Of a stretch of DNA of 64,000 nt, positions 52,570 to 62,323 are shown one piece after another. The stretch is from NCBI RefSeq assembly GCF_004348825.1, contig NZ_SMJU01000008.1, positions 248,001 through 312,000 of the forward strand, read 5' to 3'. The notes beneath the pieces were generated by a model that was not told the origin of the DNA, made no database searches, and saw only the letters and a program-made list of their open reading frames with translations. The translations under genes were made by a program, and so were the position numbers. The stretch's first letter is position 1. Every line of letters begins with the position of its first letter. The DNA comes from Arundinibacter roseus (GTDB taxonomy: Bacteria > Bacteroidota > Bacteroidia > Cytophagales > Spirosomataceae).

Positions 52570-54957
52570 TTAAGGTGTCATCGAAGGGGGCGCGTCTGCC
52601 GGGCTGCTGCCCCAGGTTTTGTTGGGAGCTGCCCCCATGTCGAAAGTCAGGGTGCCGCCTTTGGCGACCACTTCGTGCAGCATCCAAGGCCGGGTAAGCG
52701 GCTGTCCGTTGAGGCGGGCGCTTTGGATATAAAAATCTTTCTCGTGATTCTTTTTTGGCGCCTCTATAACAAATGTTTTTCCAGGATAGTAAGCAGGATT
52801 CAGGTGAATCGTGACGCGGTTGAACAGCGGGCTGCTCAACTCATAGTAAGGCTGCGCGGAGGTGCCGCCATTGGTTGAAAACAAACCTATTTTAATCAAA
52901 ACGGCCAACGAACCCATCAATCCCTGATCTTCGTCGCCGCTGTATCCCATTTGTGGCGAGATACCGCTGTATACTTTTTCAATCACCTGCCGGGTCCAGT
53001 ATTGAGTAAGCCAGGGCGCTCCCGAAAAGTTAAACAAAAAGGCCGTCTGCATGCAGGGCTGATTGCCGTAGTTGATATACACCCGCCTGAATTCTTCGAG
53101 GGTTTCCTGATCGTGCGACTTCCCCGACACAAAATCATGCTTTTCTGCCAGTTCAAACGAGTGGTTTAGTTTTTCTGTAAAAGCCTCCCGACTGCCCACG
53201 AGCCCCACCAAACCTTTGACATCATGCGGAACAAACCACGTATACTGTGCCCCGTTACCTTCTACCCATCCATTATCATACCGCAAAATATCCACAGGTT
53301 CACGCCATTTTCCGGTAGAATCCTTGACCCACATCCAGCCAATATCTTTGTTCCATATATTGGTATAATTATGGGCCCGTTTAGTAAAAAGCGCCTGATC
53401 TTCGGTTTTGCCAAGGGTTTTGGCCAGTTGCGCCAGCGAAAAATCCTGATAGGCATATTCGAGCGTTTGGGCGGCGCCATCCTGATGACCGCCGTATTTT
53501 TTGGCCGCCAACGGGTGCGGTACGTAGCCTTTTTCGATGTACTGCTCAATGCCGCCGCCCTTTGCTGTGTAGTGTTCATAACCCGCTTTGGCCATCATTC
53601 CGCCCGGAAAATGGTTCTTTCGCAAACCTTCATAGGCCAGATTTATATCAAATCCCCGTATCCCTTTGAGGTACGCACTAACAATAAATGGGGTTGACGA
53701 TGCGCCCGTCATGACGTAGGTATAGTTGCCGCCCGACGGTCCGCGCGGAATCAGCCCGCCGTCTTTGTACATGAGCAGCATGGAGTTGACAAAAGCCTCC
53801 GTTACTTCGGGATAGACCAGGTGCCAAAGCGTGTTGAGCGACCACTGAGCTCCCCAAAATGAATCCGAATTGTGGTGATTGAAGCGCGGCTTGCCCTGTT
53901 CGTCCAGTGGAATTTGCCCGATGCGACGCTCAGCGCCAGTCATGTCGCAGTATTTGCCATCCACGTCGTTCAGGATGCGGCGGCCTTGCAGTGCGTGCCA
54001 GAGGTCGGTATAAAAGCGGCGGCGCTCGGTTAGCGTTCCGCCTTCAATTTCGATTCGGCTGAGCCAGCGGTTCCAGTCGGCTTTGGATTCGCGGACAATT
54101 TTATTAAAATCCCAATGCGGAAGTTCGGTCGTCAGATTAAGCCGCGCCTGTTCCATACTAACATACGACAATGCTACTTTCATCTGCCGGATTTCGCCTT
54201 TTTTGGTTGAAAAAGAAACGTAGCCGCCCACTTTTTCGCCCTTAATTTCGGACCCGGCATTTTCCAGAAGTTTTCCGTTTTTCCAGCCGCTAAACTCCTG
54301 AAAAGAAGCGTCGAAGGTCGCTACAAAATGTACGGTGAAGGGTTTCGGACGTCTCGATGTGGGCGCCATGACGGCGTAGCCTTCCAGCTCACGGTCGTTG
54401 ACCTGACGGATAAACCCGCTTTGCTGTTCAGAATTGCCCAGAACCGTGGCGAGGTCAAACAGAATATGGCTTTTGTCGGATTTTGGAAAAGTATAGCGAT
54501 GAAATCCTACGCGGGTGGTTGAGGTCAGTTCGGCCTGAATGTTGTAATCGTCAAGATAAATTTTGTGGTAACCAGCCTGCGCTACTTCCCCTTTGTGCGA
54601 AAAATTGGAGCCGTACACATTCGGCCCGAGGTGGCCTTTAAAATCTCCGGTTGTAGGAAAAACCGGCACGCCGGAGATTTGCCAGGCGTGCACATGACTG
54701 AAACTCCTGATTTTGGTTTCGTTGTAGCGGTAGCCCGAGTTCCAGGCACCATCCAGCACCATATCGGGACTCAGATTGACCATCCCGAACGGACGCGAGG
54801 CAGAACTAAAAAAGAACCAGCGCGAATTGGCCGAATCGACCAGGGGCTCTACCAGATCGGCAGGGGTTTCCTGTTTGGCGGGAGGAGTTTCGGGCTGAAC
54901 TGCCGACAACAAAAGACAGCCCATCCAGGCAAATAACCAGGCCTTTTTAGAAAACAT
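52570..54957 (-). CDS. GH92-like alpha-mannosidase, divergent
   Basis: The product has 795 residues from the ATG at 54957, with a hydrophobic signal segment. GH92 features include SRPFGMVNLSPDM, FWGAQWSLNTLWHLVYPE, YKDGGLIPRG, YSGDEDQGLMGSL (the Glu-Asp catalytic region) and SSPLFNRVTIHL near the end. The usual N-terminal GTGGxGHTxPGA loop is absent and reads VDSANSRWFFFSSASRP instead. GH92 enzymes are calcium-dependent exo-alpha-mannosidases. Probably periplasmic. It is separated from susD by a hairpin attenuator and from the lyase-like gene by 16 bp. Confidence 0.88.
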   Translation of the reverse strand: MFSKKAWLFAWMGCLLLSAVQPETPPAKQETPADLVEPLVDSANSRWFFFSSASRPFGMVNLSPDMVLDGAWNSGYRYNETKIRSFSHVHAWQISGVPVFPTTGDFKGHLGPNVYGSNFSHKGEVAQAGYHKIYLDDYNIQAELTSTTRVGFHRYTFPKSDKSHILFDLATVLGNSEQQSGFIRQVNDRELEGYAVMAPTSRRPKPFTVHFVATFDASFQEFSGWKNGKLLENAGSEIKGEKVGGYVSFSTKKGEIRQMKVALSYVSMEQARLNLTTELPHWDFNKIVRESKADWNRWLSRIEIEGGTLTERRRFYTDLWHALQGRRILNDVDGKYCDMTGAERRIGQIPLDEQGKPRFNHHNSDSFWGAQWSLNTLWHLVYPEVTEAFVNSMLLMYKDGGLIPRGPSGGNYTYVMTGASSTPFIVSAYLKGIRGFDINLAYEGLRKNHFPGGMMAKAGYEHYTAKGGGIEQYIEKGYVPHPLAAKKYGGHQDGAAQTLEYAYQDFSLAQLAKTLGKTEDQALFTKRAHNYTNIWNKDIGWMWVKDSTGKWREPVDILRYDNGWVEGNGAQYTWFVPHDVKGLVGLVGSREAFTEKLNHSFELAEKHDFVSGKSHDQETLEEFRRVYINYGNQPCMQTAFLFNFSGAPWLTQYWTRQVIEKVYSGISPQMGYSGDEDQGLMGSLAVLIKIGLFSTNGGTSAQPYYELSSPLFNRVTIHLNPAYYPGKTFVIEAPKKNHEKDFYIQSARLNGQPLTRPWMLHEVVAKGGTLTFDMGAAPNKTWGSSPADAPPSMTP

Positions 54958-54984
54958 GGGATAAACGTTAGGGTCAGAAAAATG

Positions 54985-55023
54985 AAAAAAGATCTTCTTA
55001 CCAAAGAGAAGAAGATCTTTTTT
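54985..55023 (-). terminator. Hairpin between susD and GH92, terminator or attenuator
   Basis: The perfect 15-bp arms AAAAAAGATCTTCTT/AAGAAGATCTTTTTT enclose a 9-base loop. A U-tract follows on the minus strand. It would reduce transcription of the enzyme genes relative to susC/susD. Confidence 0.8.
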
Positions 55024-55040
55024 TACTACTAAAAATACCA

Positions 55041-56900
55041 CTAATATCCTTCGTTTTGGGTCATTGAAGGAAAGGACAAATCTATTTCGCCCTGCGGTAT
55101 TGGTCTTAGTGTGTGTATATCTTTAATCTGTTGCCCGGCCGACCACGGATTATATTTTTTAATGCGTTCTACCAATTTCCCGGTTCTTTTAAGATCAAAC
55201 CATCGGCAGTATTCTCCCATGAGTTCGCGGGCGCGCTCGTCCAGAATCATGTCAATGGAAAGAGTTCCGGCAGTGGCTCGATACGACGCGGTTTCGAGCG
55301 ATTTCTGGTCTTCAGGAGCGGCTGCCCGCAGCGGCTCTGTTCCCTGATTTGCACCAAGCGCACGATCCAATACTTTGTTGTAGTATACCTCAGCGCCGCC
55401 CAATTTACCTCCTTTGGCACCTTTCATAATTGCCTCAGCTGCAATGAGATAAGCCTCAGCCGCTCTGAAAAGCGATTCGTTAAAAGTACCAAAAGCGTCG
55501 CCATAGGGAATATTTGGCTGCCAAAATTTCCACATCAACGGTTGTGACGCTTGAAATCCGGTATTGACAATTGGATATCCTCCACCAAACTCATAGGTAT
55601 TGACAACCGCATACTTTTTGGTACCGCCTAAATCCACGCCCCGCTCCGCTAGTGTCGTGGCGGGTTGGTTCCACGGACGACAGTAAAGCACCGTATCACC
55701 CGCGGCAATACTGATGGTTAGGCCGGGATTTGTCAGCGGCAGAGGTCTGAAATTTGAAACCGCCTGCAGGGCGTAGCCTACTTCCACAAAATTGTGATCA
55801 TATCGCAAATCCTTCGTTGGATCAAACAACCGATAGGCCGCTGCTGTAGGCGTATGAATGCCGAGGCATCGATTATAGTCAGACGTACGACCCTTGTTGC
55901 CAGGCAAGCCTTCACCACTTGCACCAAACTTTGAGTGAAGGTCGTTTCCTCCGGCGGCATCCTGCGTATAGGCCGGGTCGGTTTTGTTGGTCAGAACATC
56001 GGAGCCATATTGCACAGAAAAAACGATTTCCGGATTTTTATCATTTTGAGCCCCGGTATACTGCTTCAAAGGGTTTTTGGTACGTTTTGGAAACAGGTCA
56101 CCATAATTTGCCGCCAGTGGGTATGTGTCAATAATTTTATCGGCATACTGTAAAGCCATGTCAAAATCAGCCGGAGAACCTCCCAAAGCATTTTTAAAAT
56201 TCCAGCCACGAGTCAAATATACCCTTGCCAGCAAAAACTGTGCGGCTCCTTTGGTCGCACGCCCGTAATTGGTAGCCGTAACGGGCAGCTTAGCTTCACA
56301 TTCGGTCAGGTCAGAAATAATTTGTTTGTAGACCTCCGCCGAAGGTACCCGTGGAAAATCTTTGCCAGGCGTAGTTACTTCGCTGAGCGGCATCGGGATA
56401 TCTCCCCAGTGCTGTACCGCATAAAACAGGCAAAGCGCACGAAGGAATTTGGCTTCCGAAACTCGCGTGTCTTTTAGCGCCTGGGTCATCGTGGTGATGT
56501 CCTCAGCTCTTGATACAACCGTATTGGTTCGGGCAATTTCTGCATAGAGCTGTTGCCAGAGAGTTTGTAGCTCAGGAATTGTAGCGTTAAACCGGGCATC
56601 GTACACATCGTAGGCACTTGGTTGCAGGACCTTCCCGGTCGCGTCGGGATTCCAGCCATTTTGAGCAGCAAAAATATCGGTTCCATTCAAAACAAGAACA
56701 CGGTTCTGATGGATATTCCGAAGCAATGGATAGCATGATCGCACAAGATCTTCAAACCCTGCTTCGGTTTTGTAGTAGGTATCAGTTGTAAGCGTTGTGA
56801 CGGGTTTTTCTACCAGAAAATCATCTTTACAACTCGTTTGGAAGCAAAGAAAAATGGCCGCCACCCACGGACTATATTGTGTAAAAAGGTTCTTTTTCAT
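55041..56900 (-). CDS. SusD/RagB-family outer-membrane glycan-binding lipoprotein
   Basis: The product has 619 residues from the ATG at 56900; a longer frame of 28 residues is not supported. It has a lipoprotein signal FLCFQTSCKDDFLVEKP. SusD features include the N-terminal YYKTEAGFEDLVRSCYPLL, TPR-like repeats (EAKFLRALCLFYAVQHWGDIP) and the C-terminal DERARELMGEYCRWFDLKRTG with LRPIPQGEIDL. SusD lids the SusC channel and binds glycans at the cell surface. Lies 22 bp after susC in the same operon. Confidence 0.97.
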   Translation of the reverse strand: MKKNLFTQYSPWVAAIFLCFQTSCKDDFLVEKPVTTLTTDTYYKTEAGFEDLVRSCYPLLRNIHQNRVLVLNGTDIFAAQNGWNPDATGKVLQPSAYDVYDARFNATIPELQTLWQQLYAEIARTNTVVSRAEDITTMTQALKDTRVSEAKFLRALCLFYAVQHWGDIPMPLSEVTTPGKDFPRVPSAEVYKQIISDLTECEAKLPVTATNYGRATKGAAQFLLARVYLTRGWNFKNALGGSPADFDMALQYADKIIDTYPLAANYGDLFPKRTKNPLKQYTGAQNDKNPEIVFSVQYGSDVLTNKTDPAYTQDAAGGNDLHSKFGASGEGLPGNKGRTSDYNRCLGIHTPTAAAYRLFDPTKDLRYDHNFVEVGYALQAVSNFRPLPLTNPGLTISIAAGDTVLYCRPWNQPATTLAERGVDLGGTKKYAVVNTYEFGGGYPIVNTGFQASQPLMWKFWQPNIPYGDAFGTFNESLFRAAEAYLIAAEAIMKGAKGGKLGGAEVYYNKVLDRALGANQGTEPLRAAAPEDQKSLETASYRATAGTLSIDMILDERARELMGEYCRWFDLKRTGKLVERIKKYNPWSAGQQIKDIHTLRPIPQGEIDLSFPSMTQNEGY

Positions 56901-56922
56901 AATTTTTAAATCGTTACGTTTT

Positions 56923-59900
56923 TCAGAAACTAATATTGACACCCAACGTGCAAGTAATCGACGGCACGTCGTCCTGATATACATTGGAATTAAACTCCGG
57001 ATCGAACCCGATGTATTTGGTCATGATCACTGGATTCATCACCTGTGCATAGACCCGGGCGCTCGAAAGTTTCCATTTATCCATTATTCCACGAGGAAGC
57101 GTATAGCCAAGGGTAACATCTGAAAGTCGTAAAAAAGTAGCATCCTGATAATTGATTGCGTTGCGATAAGGATTGGCAGCCGCTACCCCAAAATAAGTAT
57201 TGGAGGGGTTGTCGCTGCGCCAGTAGTCCAGATCAGCCAGCTTGTTGTAGCGCGTCGAACCGATTTCTCCGAAAGTTCCTGAGAGTGTACCGTTGTAGTA
57301 CTGCGTGCCATTTCGATAATAGAAAAGAAAAGAAAGATCGAAATTTTTGTATTTGAGGCGATTGGTTAAACCGACCAGAAAATTAGGTAGCTGCGAGCCC
57401 AGCACCACGCGGTCGTCGATAGCATCAGTAGACGAGATAATGCCGTCGTTGTTTTGATCCACCACTTTCACTGAACCCGGCACCTGCTTATATTTAGTAG
57501 CAAGTTCTTTTTCAGACGTCTGCCAGATTCCGTCAAATTCATAGTCGAAATTGGAGCGAATCGGATATCCCACAAAAAGTTTATTTCCTTTATCGACCGT
57601 TTGTCCATCACCATACAATTCAAGCAGTTGGTTACGATTTCGGGTAAAAGTCAGAGCAGTATTCCATGTAAAGTCCGGTGTTGAAACATTCACAGTATTC
57701 AGGGTTAGCTCAACTCCCTTATTTTCAATCTGTCCTACGTTAGAAATTACCTGAGAGAAACCCGAAGCCGTTGGAAGTTTCTGATTTAGAATCAAATCCA
57801 CTGTTTTACGGTTATAAATTTCGAGAGAAGCCGAAATTCTGTTTTGTAAAAAACCCGCATCCAAACCAAAGTTCAGCTCTTTGCTTCGCTCCCAGCGCAA
57901 ATCTTTGTTTGCCAGATTAGCTGGCGCAAAGCCAAAGGCAGCAGTTCCGTCAAAATCATAACCCGTGTTGAGCAAGCCCGCCTGCGTACTGTACGGATTG
58001 ACGGTAGCATTACCCACCTGACCATAGCTGACGCGTAGTTTCAGATTGGAAAATAGATTCAGGTCATTGATAAACGGCTCTTCGATCAGGCGCCATGCAA
58101 AGGCTATCGAAGGGAAAAATGCCCATTTGTTGCCTTCCGAAAGCTGTGAGGCACCATCCGACCGACCGGTAAGTGTGAGCAGGTATTTATTGCGGTAAGA
58201 ATAGTTGAGCCGTCCCATAAAGGATAAAATGGAGCGCTCCACCAACGAGCTTTGTACATTGTTGATTGTCCCGGTTTTCAGTGCGTACCAGTCAGAATCG
58301 TAGGGCAGATCTGTAACCGCAATTTGATAGGCTTCATTGCGCTGATAAAATGCGCTTTGCAAGCCTGTGAAATTAAATTTGTGGTCGCCCACTCCTACTT
58401 CATAATTCAGGATATTGTCCAGCGTATAACTTCCCAAAATCTGATTGTCGTACTGAGCGCGCGGTTTTCTGCCAATCTGCGACTTGGTCCAGGCACCTCT
58501 AAAATCACCAATTCGGTCGGTATTGTAAATGGCCGAAATAGAAGAACGAATGCTGAGTCCTTTTACCGGAATATACTCCACGTAGGCATTGCTCATGACA
58601 GTGGAGGACGTAGTTTGTAACTTGGAATACTCCGGTTTGATGTCCGAAATCGGGTTGGGTACCTGCTTGTCGTTGATGCCCATCCAGAAAGCGTATCCGT
58701 CAATATTCAGGTCTGAATTTTCGGAAGGATTAGCCAGATCGTCGTAATAGACCGTGCCCGTGGGCCGAGCCCGGTAGGCATTTCTCAACGATTCGCGCGA
58801 GCCCAGGTTTTGGTTGGAGTACGTCAGATAAGCCGTAAAACCTACTTTAAAATGCTCCCCAAGTTTACTGTCCAGGCCAGCATTGAGATTATAGCGCTTG
58901 AAATTTGTATACTTCACATTGCCGTCTTCGTTCAAAAATCCGCCCGAAAACCGGTAGGTTGTTTTGTCATTTCCCCCCGTAACACTGATATTCTGACTTG
59001 TTTGCACACCGGGATCTGTGATTAGATCGGTCCAGTCTGCCGTGCGGCCTGCTTCAATGTTGGCTAGCTCGGCAGCCGTGAAAGTGGCGCCCGTTGCGCC
59101 TTCCAGGATCCGGTCGGTGTAGGTTGCTTTGTAAAACTCCTGACTGTTCATCATGCGGGGAATATGGGCCGGCATTTTTACGCCAACGTAGCTATCATAG
59201 CTCACGCGGGGCTTGCCCGAAAGTCCTTTTTTAGTGGTAATAATAATCACCCCATTGGCCCCTCTTGATCCATAAATTGCCGTGGATGAAGCATCTTTCA
59301 GAATATCCATCGACTGAATATCATTAGGATTGAGGTTATTGATATTTCCACCCATTAGCCCATCAATCACCACCAAAGGTTCGGTAGAATTATTGATCGT
59401 GTTTTCACCCCGAATCGTGATGCTGTAACCCGTACCAGGACGATTGTTCTGTCGGGTAACAGTTGCGCCGGCTACCTGTCCCTGAATCGCCTTGGAGGCC
59501 ATCACCGGATTGGCCCGTACAATATCCCGTGTCTGAATTGACCCTACGGCGCCCGTCAGGTCAGTTTTTTCCACAGTTCCGTATCCAATTACCACCACTT
59601 CATTGAGTGCGTTTTCGTCAGGTTGCATGGTTATAGTAAGCTGACTTTGCACACCAACCATAATCTCCTGCCTGACGTAGCCCACAAAACTAACTACCAA
59701 AATGGATTCATCATTTGGCAAATCAAGTTCAAACTGACCGTTTCCGTCAGTGCTTGTGCCGCGGGTTGTATTCTTGATCACAATGCTTACACCCGGTAGC
59801 GGGGCGCTTTTTTCGTCTACAATAGTACCTTTTACCAGCCTTTTGGGAGCGACCACGTCAATGGGCACACCCCGCAAAAAGCCTACGTTCGCCGGGCTTC

Positions 59901-60255
59901 TTTTGAGCAAGATTCGCTTGTTCACTACTTCGTATGATACCTGAACAGGATCAAGAATTGTATTCAGGATAGCAGACAGGGGCGTGTCTCTAACGTTTAA
60001 GTTTACGGGCTGCCCCTGTGAAAAAATCTGAGGATTGTACATGAACTTCACGTCAGTTGCCTTTTCGATTTTTTCCAGTACCTGCACAATCTCCATGCGG
60101 GTCAGCTGTAAAGTCAGGCGTTGGTCAAGTACTTTTTGAGCATTAACCCGGTGTGCCTGAGCCATAGAGACAAAGGAGATGGCAAGAATCGCTTGATACA
60201 GACTTATACGCATAATTTTCTGTAAAGCTTTTTGATTGTGTAATCGTTTTCGCAT
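56923..60255 (-). CDS. SusC/RagA-family TonB-dependent outer-membrane transporter
   Basis: The product has 1110 residues. A signal peptide (about 15-38) is followed by an STN domain (about 50-115, TLQLTRMEIVQVLEKIEKATDV), a CarboxypepD_reg-like domain (about 135-215, GTIVDEKSAPLPGVSIVIKN), a TonB-box-like stretch NEVVVIGYG and a plug (QGQVAGATVTRQNNRPG, DILKDASSTAIYGSRGANGV). A 22-strand barrel ends in ITCTLGVNISF. The STN domain marks a transporter that signals to a FecR anti-sigma factor, and that pair lies just upstream. It imports oligosaccharides across the outer membrane. Confidence 0.97.
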   Translation of the reverse strand: MRKRLHNQKALQKIMRISLYQAILAISFVSMAQAHRVNAQKVLDQRLTLQLTRMEIVQVLEKIEKATDVKFMYNPQIFSQGQPVNLNVRDTPLSAILNTILDPVQVSYEVVNKRILLKRSPANVGFLRGVPIDVVAPKRLVKGTIVDEKSAPLPGVSIVIKNTTRGTSTDGNGQFELDLPNDESILVVSFVGYVRQEIMVGVQSQLTITMQPDENALNEVVVIGYGTVEKTDLTGAVGSIQTRDIVRANPVMASKAIQGQVAGATVTRQNNRPGTGYSITIRGENTINNSTEPLVVIDGLMGGNINNLNPNDIQSMDILKDASSTAIYGSRGANGVIIITTKKGLSGKPRVSYDSYVGVKMPAHIPRMMNSQEFYKATYTDRILEGATGATFTAAELANIEAGRTADWTDLITDPGVQTSQNISVTGGNDKTTYRFSGGFLNEDGNVKYTNFKRYNLNAGLDSKLGEHFKVGFTAYLTYSNQNLGSRESLRNAYRARPTGTVYYDDLANPSENSDLNIDGYAFWMGINDKQVPNPISDIKPEYSKLQTTSSTVMSNAYVEYIPVKGLSIRSSISAIYNTDRIGDFRGAWTKSQIGRKPRAQYDNQILGSYTLDNILNYEVGVGDHKFNFTGLQSAFYQRNEAYQIAVTDLPYDSDWYALKTGTINNVQSSLVERSILSFMGRLNYSYRNKYLLTLTGRSDGASQLSEGNKWAFFPSIAFAWRLIEEPFINDLNLFSNLKLRVSYGQVGNATVNPYSTQAGLLNTGYDFDGTAAFGFAPANLANKDLRWERSKELNFGLDAGFLQNRISASLEIYNRKTVDLILNQKLPTASGFSQVISNVGQIENKGVELTLNTVNVSTPDFTWNTALTFTRNRNQLLELYGDGQTVDKGNKLFVGYPIRSNFDYEFDGIWQTSEKELATKYKQVPGSVKVVDQNNDGIISSTDAIDDRVVLGSQLPNFLVGLTNRLKYKNFDLSFLFYYRNGTQYYNGTLSGTFGEIGSTRYNKLADLDYWRSDNPSNTYFGVAAANPYRNAINYQDATFLRLSDVTLGYTLPRGIMDKWKLSSARVYAQVMNPVIMTKYIGFDPEFNSNVYQDDVPSITCTLGVNISF

Positions 60256-60302
60256 AGTTTTACATTTTGTCAGTTGAAAAATTCGGCAAAAAAAACTCCT
60301 GT

Positions 60303-60317
60303 TTCCGCATAGCGGAA
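60303..60317. promoter_or_regulatory. Palindrome in the susC leader
   Basis: TTCCGC-ata-GCGGAA lies 48 bp upstream of the susC ATG. It could be an operator or an mRNA hairpin near the ribosome-binding region. Confidence 0.35.
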
Positions 60318-60350
60318 TAGCGTTGTCAGAACTCGCTGAGGGGAGGTTTT

Positions 60351-60390
60351 GAAATCAGTCATGTTGGCGCATGGCTGATTTCGTTTTTTT
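60351..60390 (+). terminator. Plus-strand terminator-like hairpin in the susC leader
   Basis: GAAATCAGTCATG/CATGGCTGATTTC (one G-U) with a 6-base loop is followed by GTTTTTTT on the plus strand. No plus-strand gene lies upstream, so it may end an antisense RNA. On the minus strand it is a leader hairpin without a U-tract. Confidence 0.5.
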
Positions 60391-60474
60391 AAAAGGAGTG
60401 GATATCTAGGCAGGCATTTTGGGTTTAGGATTAGTCATAGGCTCATGGGTTTGGTTGGCAAAATATCTGTATGT

Positions 60475-61581
60475 TCAGGGACAGCCGCGACTGTTCACAA
60501 CAAGTTGCCCATCGACCTCCGCAAATGTGGCGTCTATGGTTCGAGTGATGAGATCCATTTTTTCGAGAAGGGGCTCATCGGTAAAGCTTGCCGTCAAAAA
60601 ACAATTTTTCATTAAATCTTTATCGTACAAAATTTCGATTCCATACGCTTGTTGCAGCCGCTCAAAAACCAGCGCAATGGGCAAGCCTTTAAAGTTCATT
60701 AGTCCCTGCAGGTTGGCTTCGGGTAGAGGCTGAGGGGTTTCTGAAAGCCCTCGTAAAAACTGATTTTCTTTGATCCGATAGACTACCTGTTGATTGGGTT
60801 TCAGGATAATTTCACGCGGATATTTCTTGCCTTCCTCTGATCCTGCGCCCTGTCTACTCACGGATACCTGCCCGGTTTTGACTTCTACTTCAATCTCTCC
60901 GCCATCGGCACTCTGTTTCACACGAAAACGGGTACCCAACACCCTCGTAATCAAGTCTCCTGAATACACCAAAAAGGGTTTTTCAGGATTTTTTTGCACC
61001 TCAAACTCCGCCTCCCCTTCCAGGAACACCTCCCGATTAGTACCAGAAAATAGTGCTTGAAAACTAATCCGACTGCCGGCCCTGAGTATCACCCGGCTAC
61101 TATCCGAAAACAACAGCGTAGTATCGGTGGTGGTGGTATTGACAATCTCCGTGAGCAAGCCCTCAAAGGCTTCGGTATGTGCCATGTAATCGGCGTGCGT
61201 GGGTTTGAGTTGCCCGTTTTTCCAGGTCAGAAATGCACCGGCCGACAGCAACAGCAGTAAAACCACTGCTGCTAATTTGTACAGGTTATTACTAAATGAA
61301 ACCAATCTATGGGAGGAATCCTGCGTCATTTGGGACTCAGATAACTGGGCCGCAATTTGTCGAACCTCATATCGGGCATCTGCTTCACTGATCTGATCAA
61401 ACGTTTCAAAAACCGCTTCCAGCAACAGGGTAGCTTTGTCGATATCCGATTGCTTTTCGGGATGCAACGAAACCCATTCATTCCAGAAGTGCGTATCTTC
61501 TTCCAGACCTTTCAGCTTCCAATTGCGGAAAGAAGGATCGGCAGCGAGCTCTTCGGGACGATAGATTATATAATTGTACAT
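60475..61581 (-). CDS. FecR-family anti-sigma factor
   Basis: The product has 368 residues from the ATG at 61581; a longer frame of 35 residues is unlikely. The N-terminal cytoplasmic part (LKGLEEDTHFWNEWVSLHPEK) is followed by one membrane helix (about 92-110) and a periplasmic FecR domain (AFEGLLTEIVNTTTTDTTLLFSDSSRVILRAGS spread over it, VFLEGEAEFEVQKNPEKPFLV, TRVLGTRFRVK). The C-terminal DUF4974 domain (FKGLPIALVFERLQQAYGIEI) contacts the SusC STN domain. It relays ligand binding at SusC to the ECF sigma factor encoded upstream. Confidence 0.95.
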   Translation of the reverse strand: MYNYIIYRPEELAADPSFRNWKLKGLEEDTHFWNEWVSLHPEKQSDIDKATLLLEAVFETFDQISEADARYEVRQIAAQLSESQMTQDSSHRLVSFSNNLYKLAAVVLLLLLSAGAFLTWKNGQLKPTHADYMAHTEAFEGLLTEIVNTTTTDTTLLFSDSSRVILRAGSRISFQALFSGTNREVFLEGEAEFEVQKNPEKPFLVYSGDLITRVLGTRFRVKQSADGGEIEVEVKTGQVSVSRQGAGSEEGKKYPREIILKPNQQVVYRIKENQFLRGLSETPQPLPEANLQGLMNFKGLPIALVFERLQQAYGIEILYDKDLMKNCFLTASFTDEPLLEKMDLITRTIDATFAEVDGQLVVNSRGCP

Positions 61582-61720
61582 AGAAAAAATTGGACTTGCA
61601 TTTGTTTTATCCAAGGATGCATAACCGGTGCAGGCATACCCTTTTTTAGAAATATTTTTTTGAGAAATATTCCAAATCAGAACCAATCAATTGATTATAA
61701 GATATTTACTGATTTAAATT

Positions 61721-62323
61721 TTACCAGTAAAAAAGAAAGGCAAGGACATAATGAAGCTGATCAAATCCAGAACGCAGGCTGAGAAGTGCTTTATGAAGAA
61801 GATTTGCTACCGATTGCCGGTTGAGTTCCATAACCCCGGCAATTTGCTCGTGGGTAAGCCCTTCGTAATATTTAAGAAAAACTATTTCTTTTTGACGCTT
61901 GGGAAGGCTGGCAAGCGCTCGCTTAATCTTTTGTTTCTTTTCAGAATCAATTTCCTGAAAAATCAATAAATTCTCAATCGTCGACTCGTCGGTGGGCTCG
62001 TGTGCCGTTTCTTCAATAGTTACTGAAGAAGTAGGATTTTCCCGAAAAGAAAGGAAGAGATTATTTCGCAAGGCACGAAGTAAATAGATCGTAAAATATT
62101 GAATTTCAATACGTTCTCTCTTTTCCCAAAGATGAATAAACAACTCCTGAAGCACATCTTTCAGAAGCTCATGATTGGTTGTAAGCGTGGCTCCATAATT
62201 AAAAAGTACCTGATAATGCGCCTCCACGAGCTGACAAAACGCATGTTTGTCGCCAACAACGGAACGCTGCCAAAGCTTCACAAAATGAGCATTCTTTTCA
62301 GGATGAATGTACTTTTTATTCAA
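61721..62323 (-). CDS. ECF RNA polymerase sigma factor (PUL type)
   Basis: The product has 200 residues. The only start near the conserved N-terminus is a TTG at 62323, with no in-frame ATG. Region 2 shows LVEAHYQVLFNYGATLT and LLKDVLQELFIHLWEKRERI. Region 4 shows LPKRQKEIVFLKYYEGLTHEQIAGVMELN (split) and SVANLLHKALLSLR. It is probably released by the FecR protein when SusC binds its glycan, and then transcribes the PUL. The gap to fecR is 139 bp. Confidence 0.93.
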   Translation of the reverse strand: MNKKYIHPEKNAHFVKLWQRSVVGDKHAFCQLVEAHYQVLFNYGATLTTNHELLKDVLQELFIHLWEKRERIEIQYFTIYLLRALRNNLFLSFRENPTSSVTIEETAHEPTDESTIENLLIFQEIDSEKKQKIKRALASLPKRQKEIVFLKYYEGLTHEQIAGVMELNRQSVANLLHKALLSLRSGFDQLHYVLAFLFYW

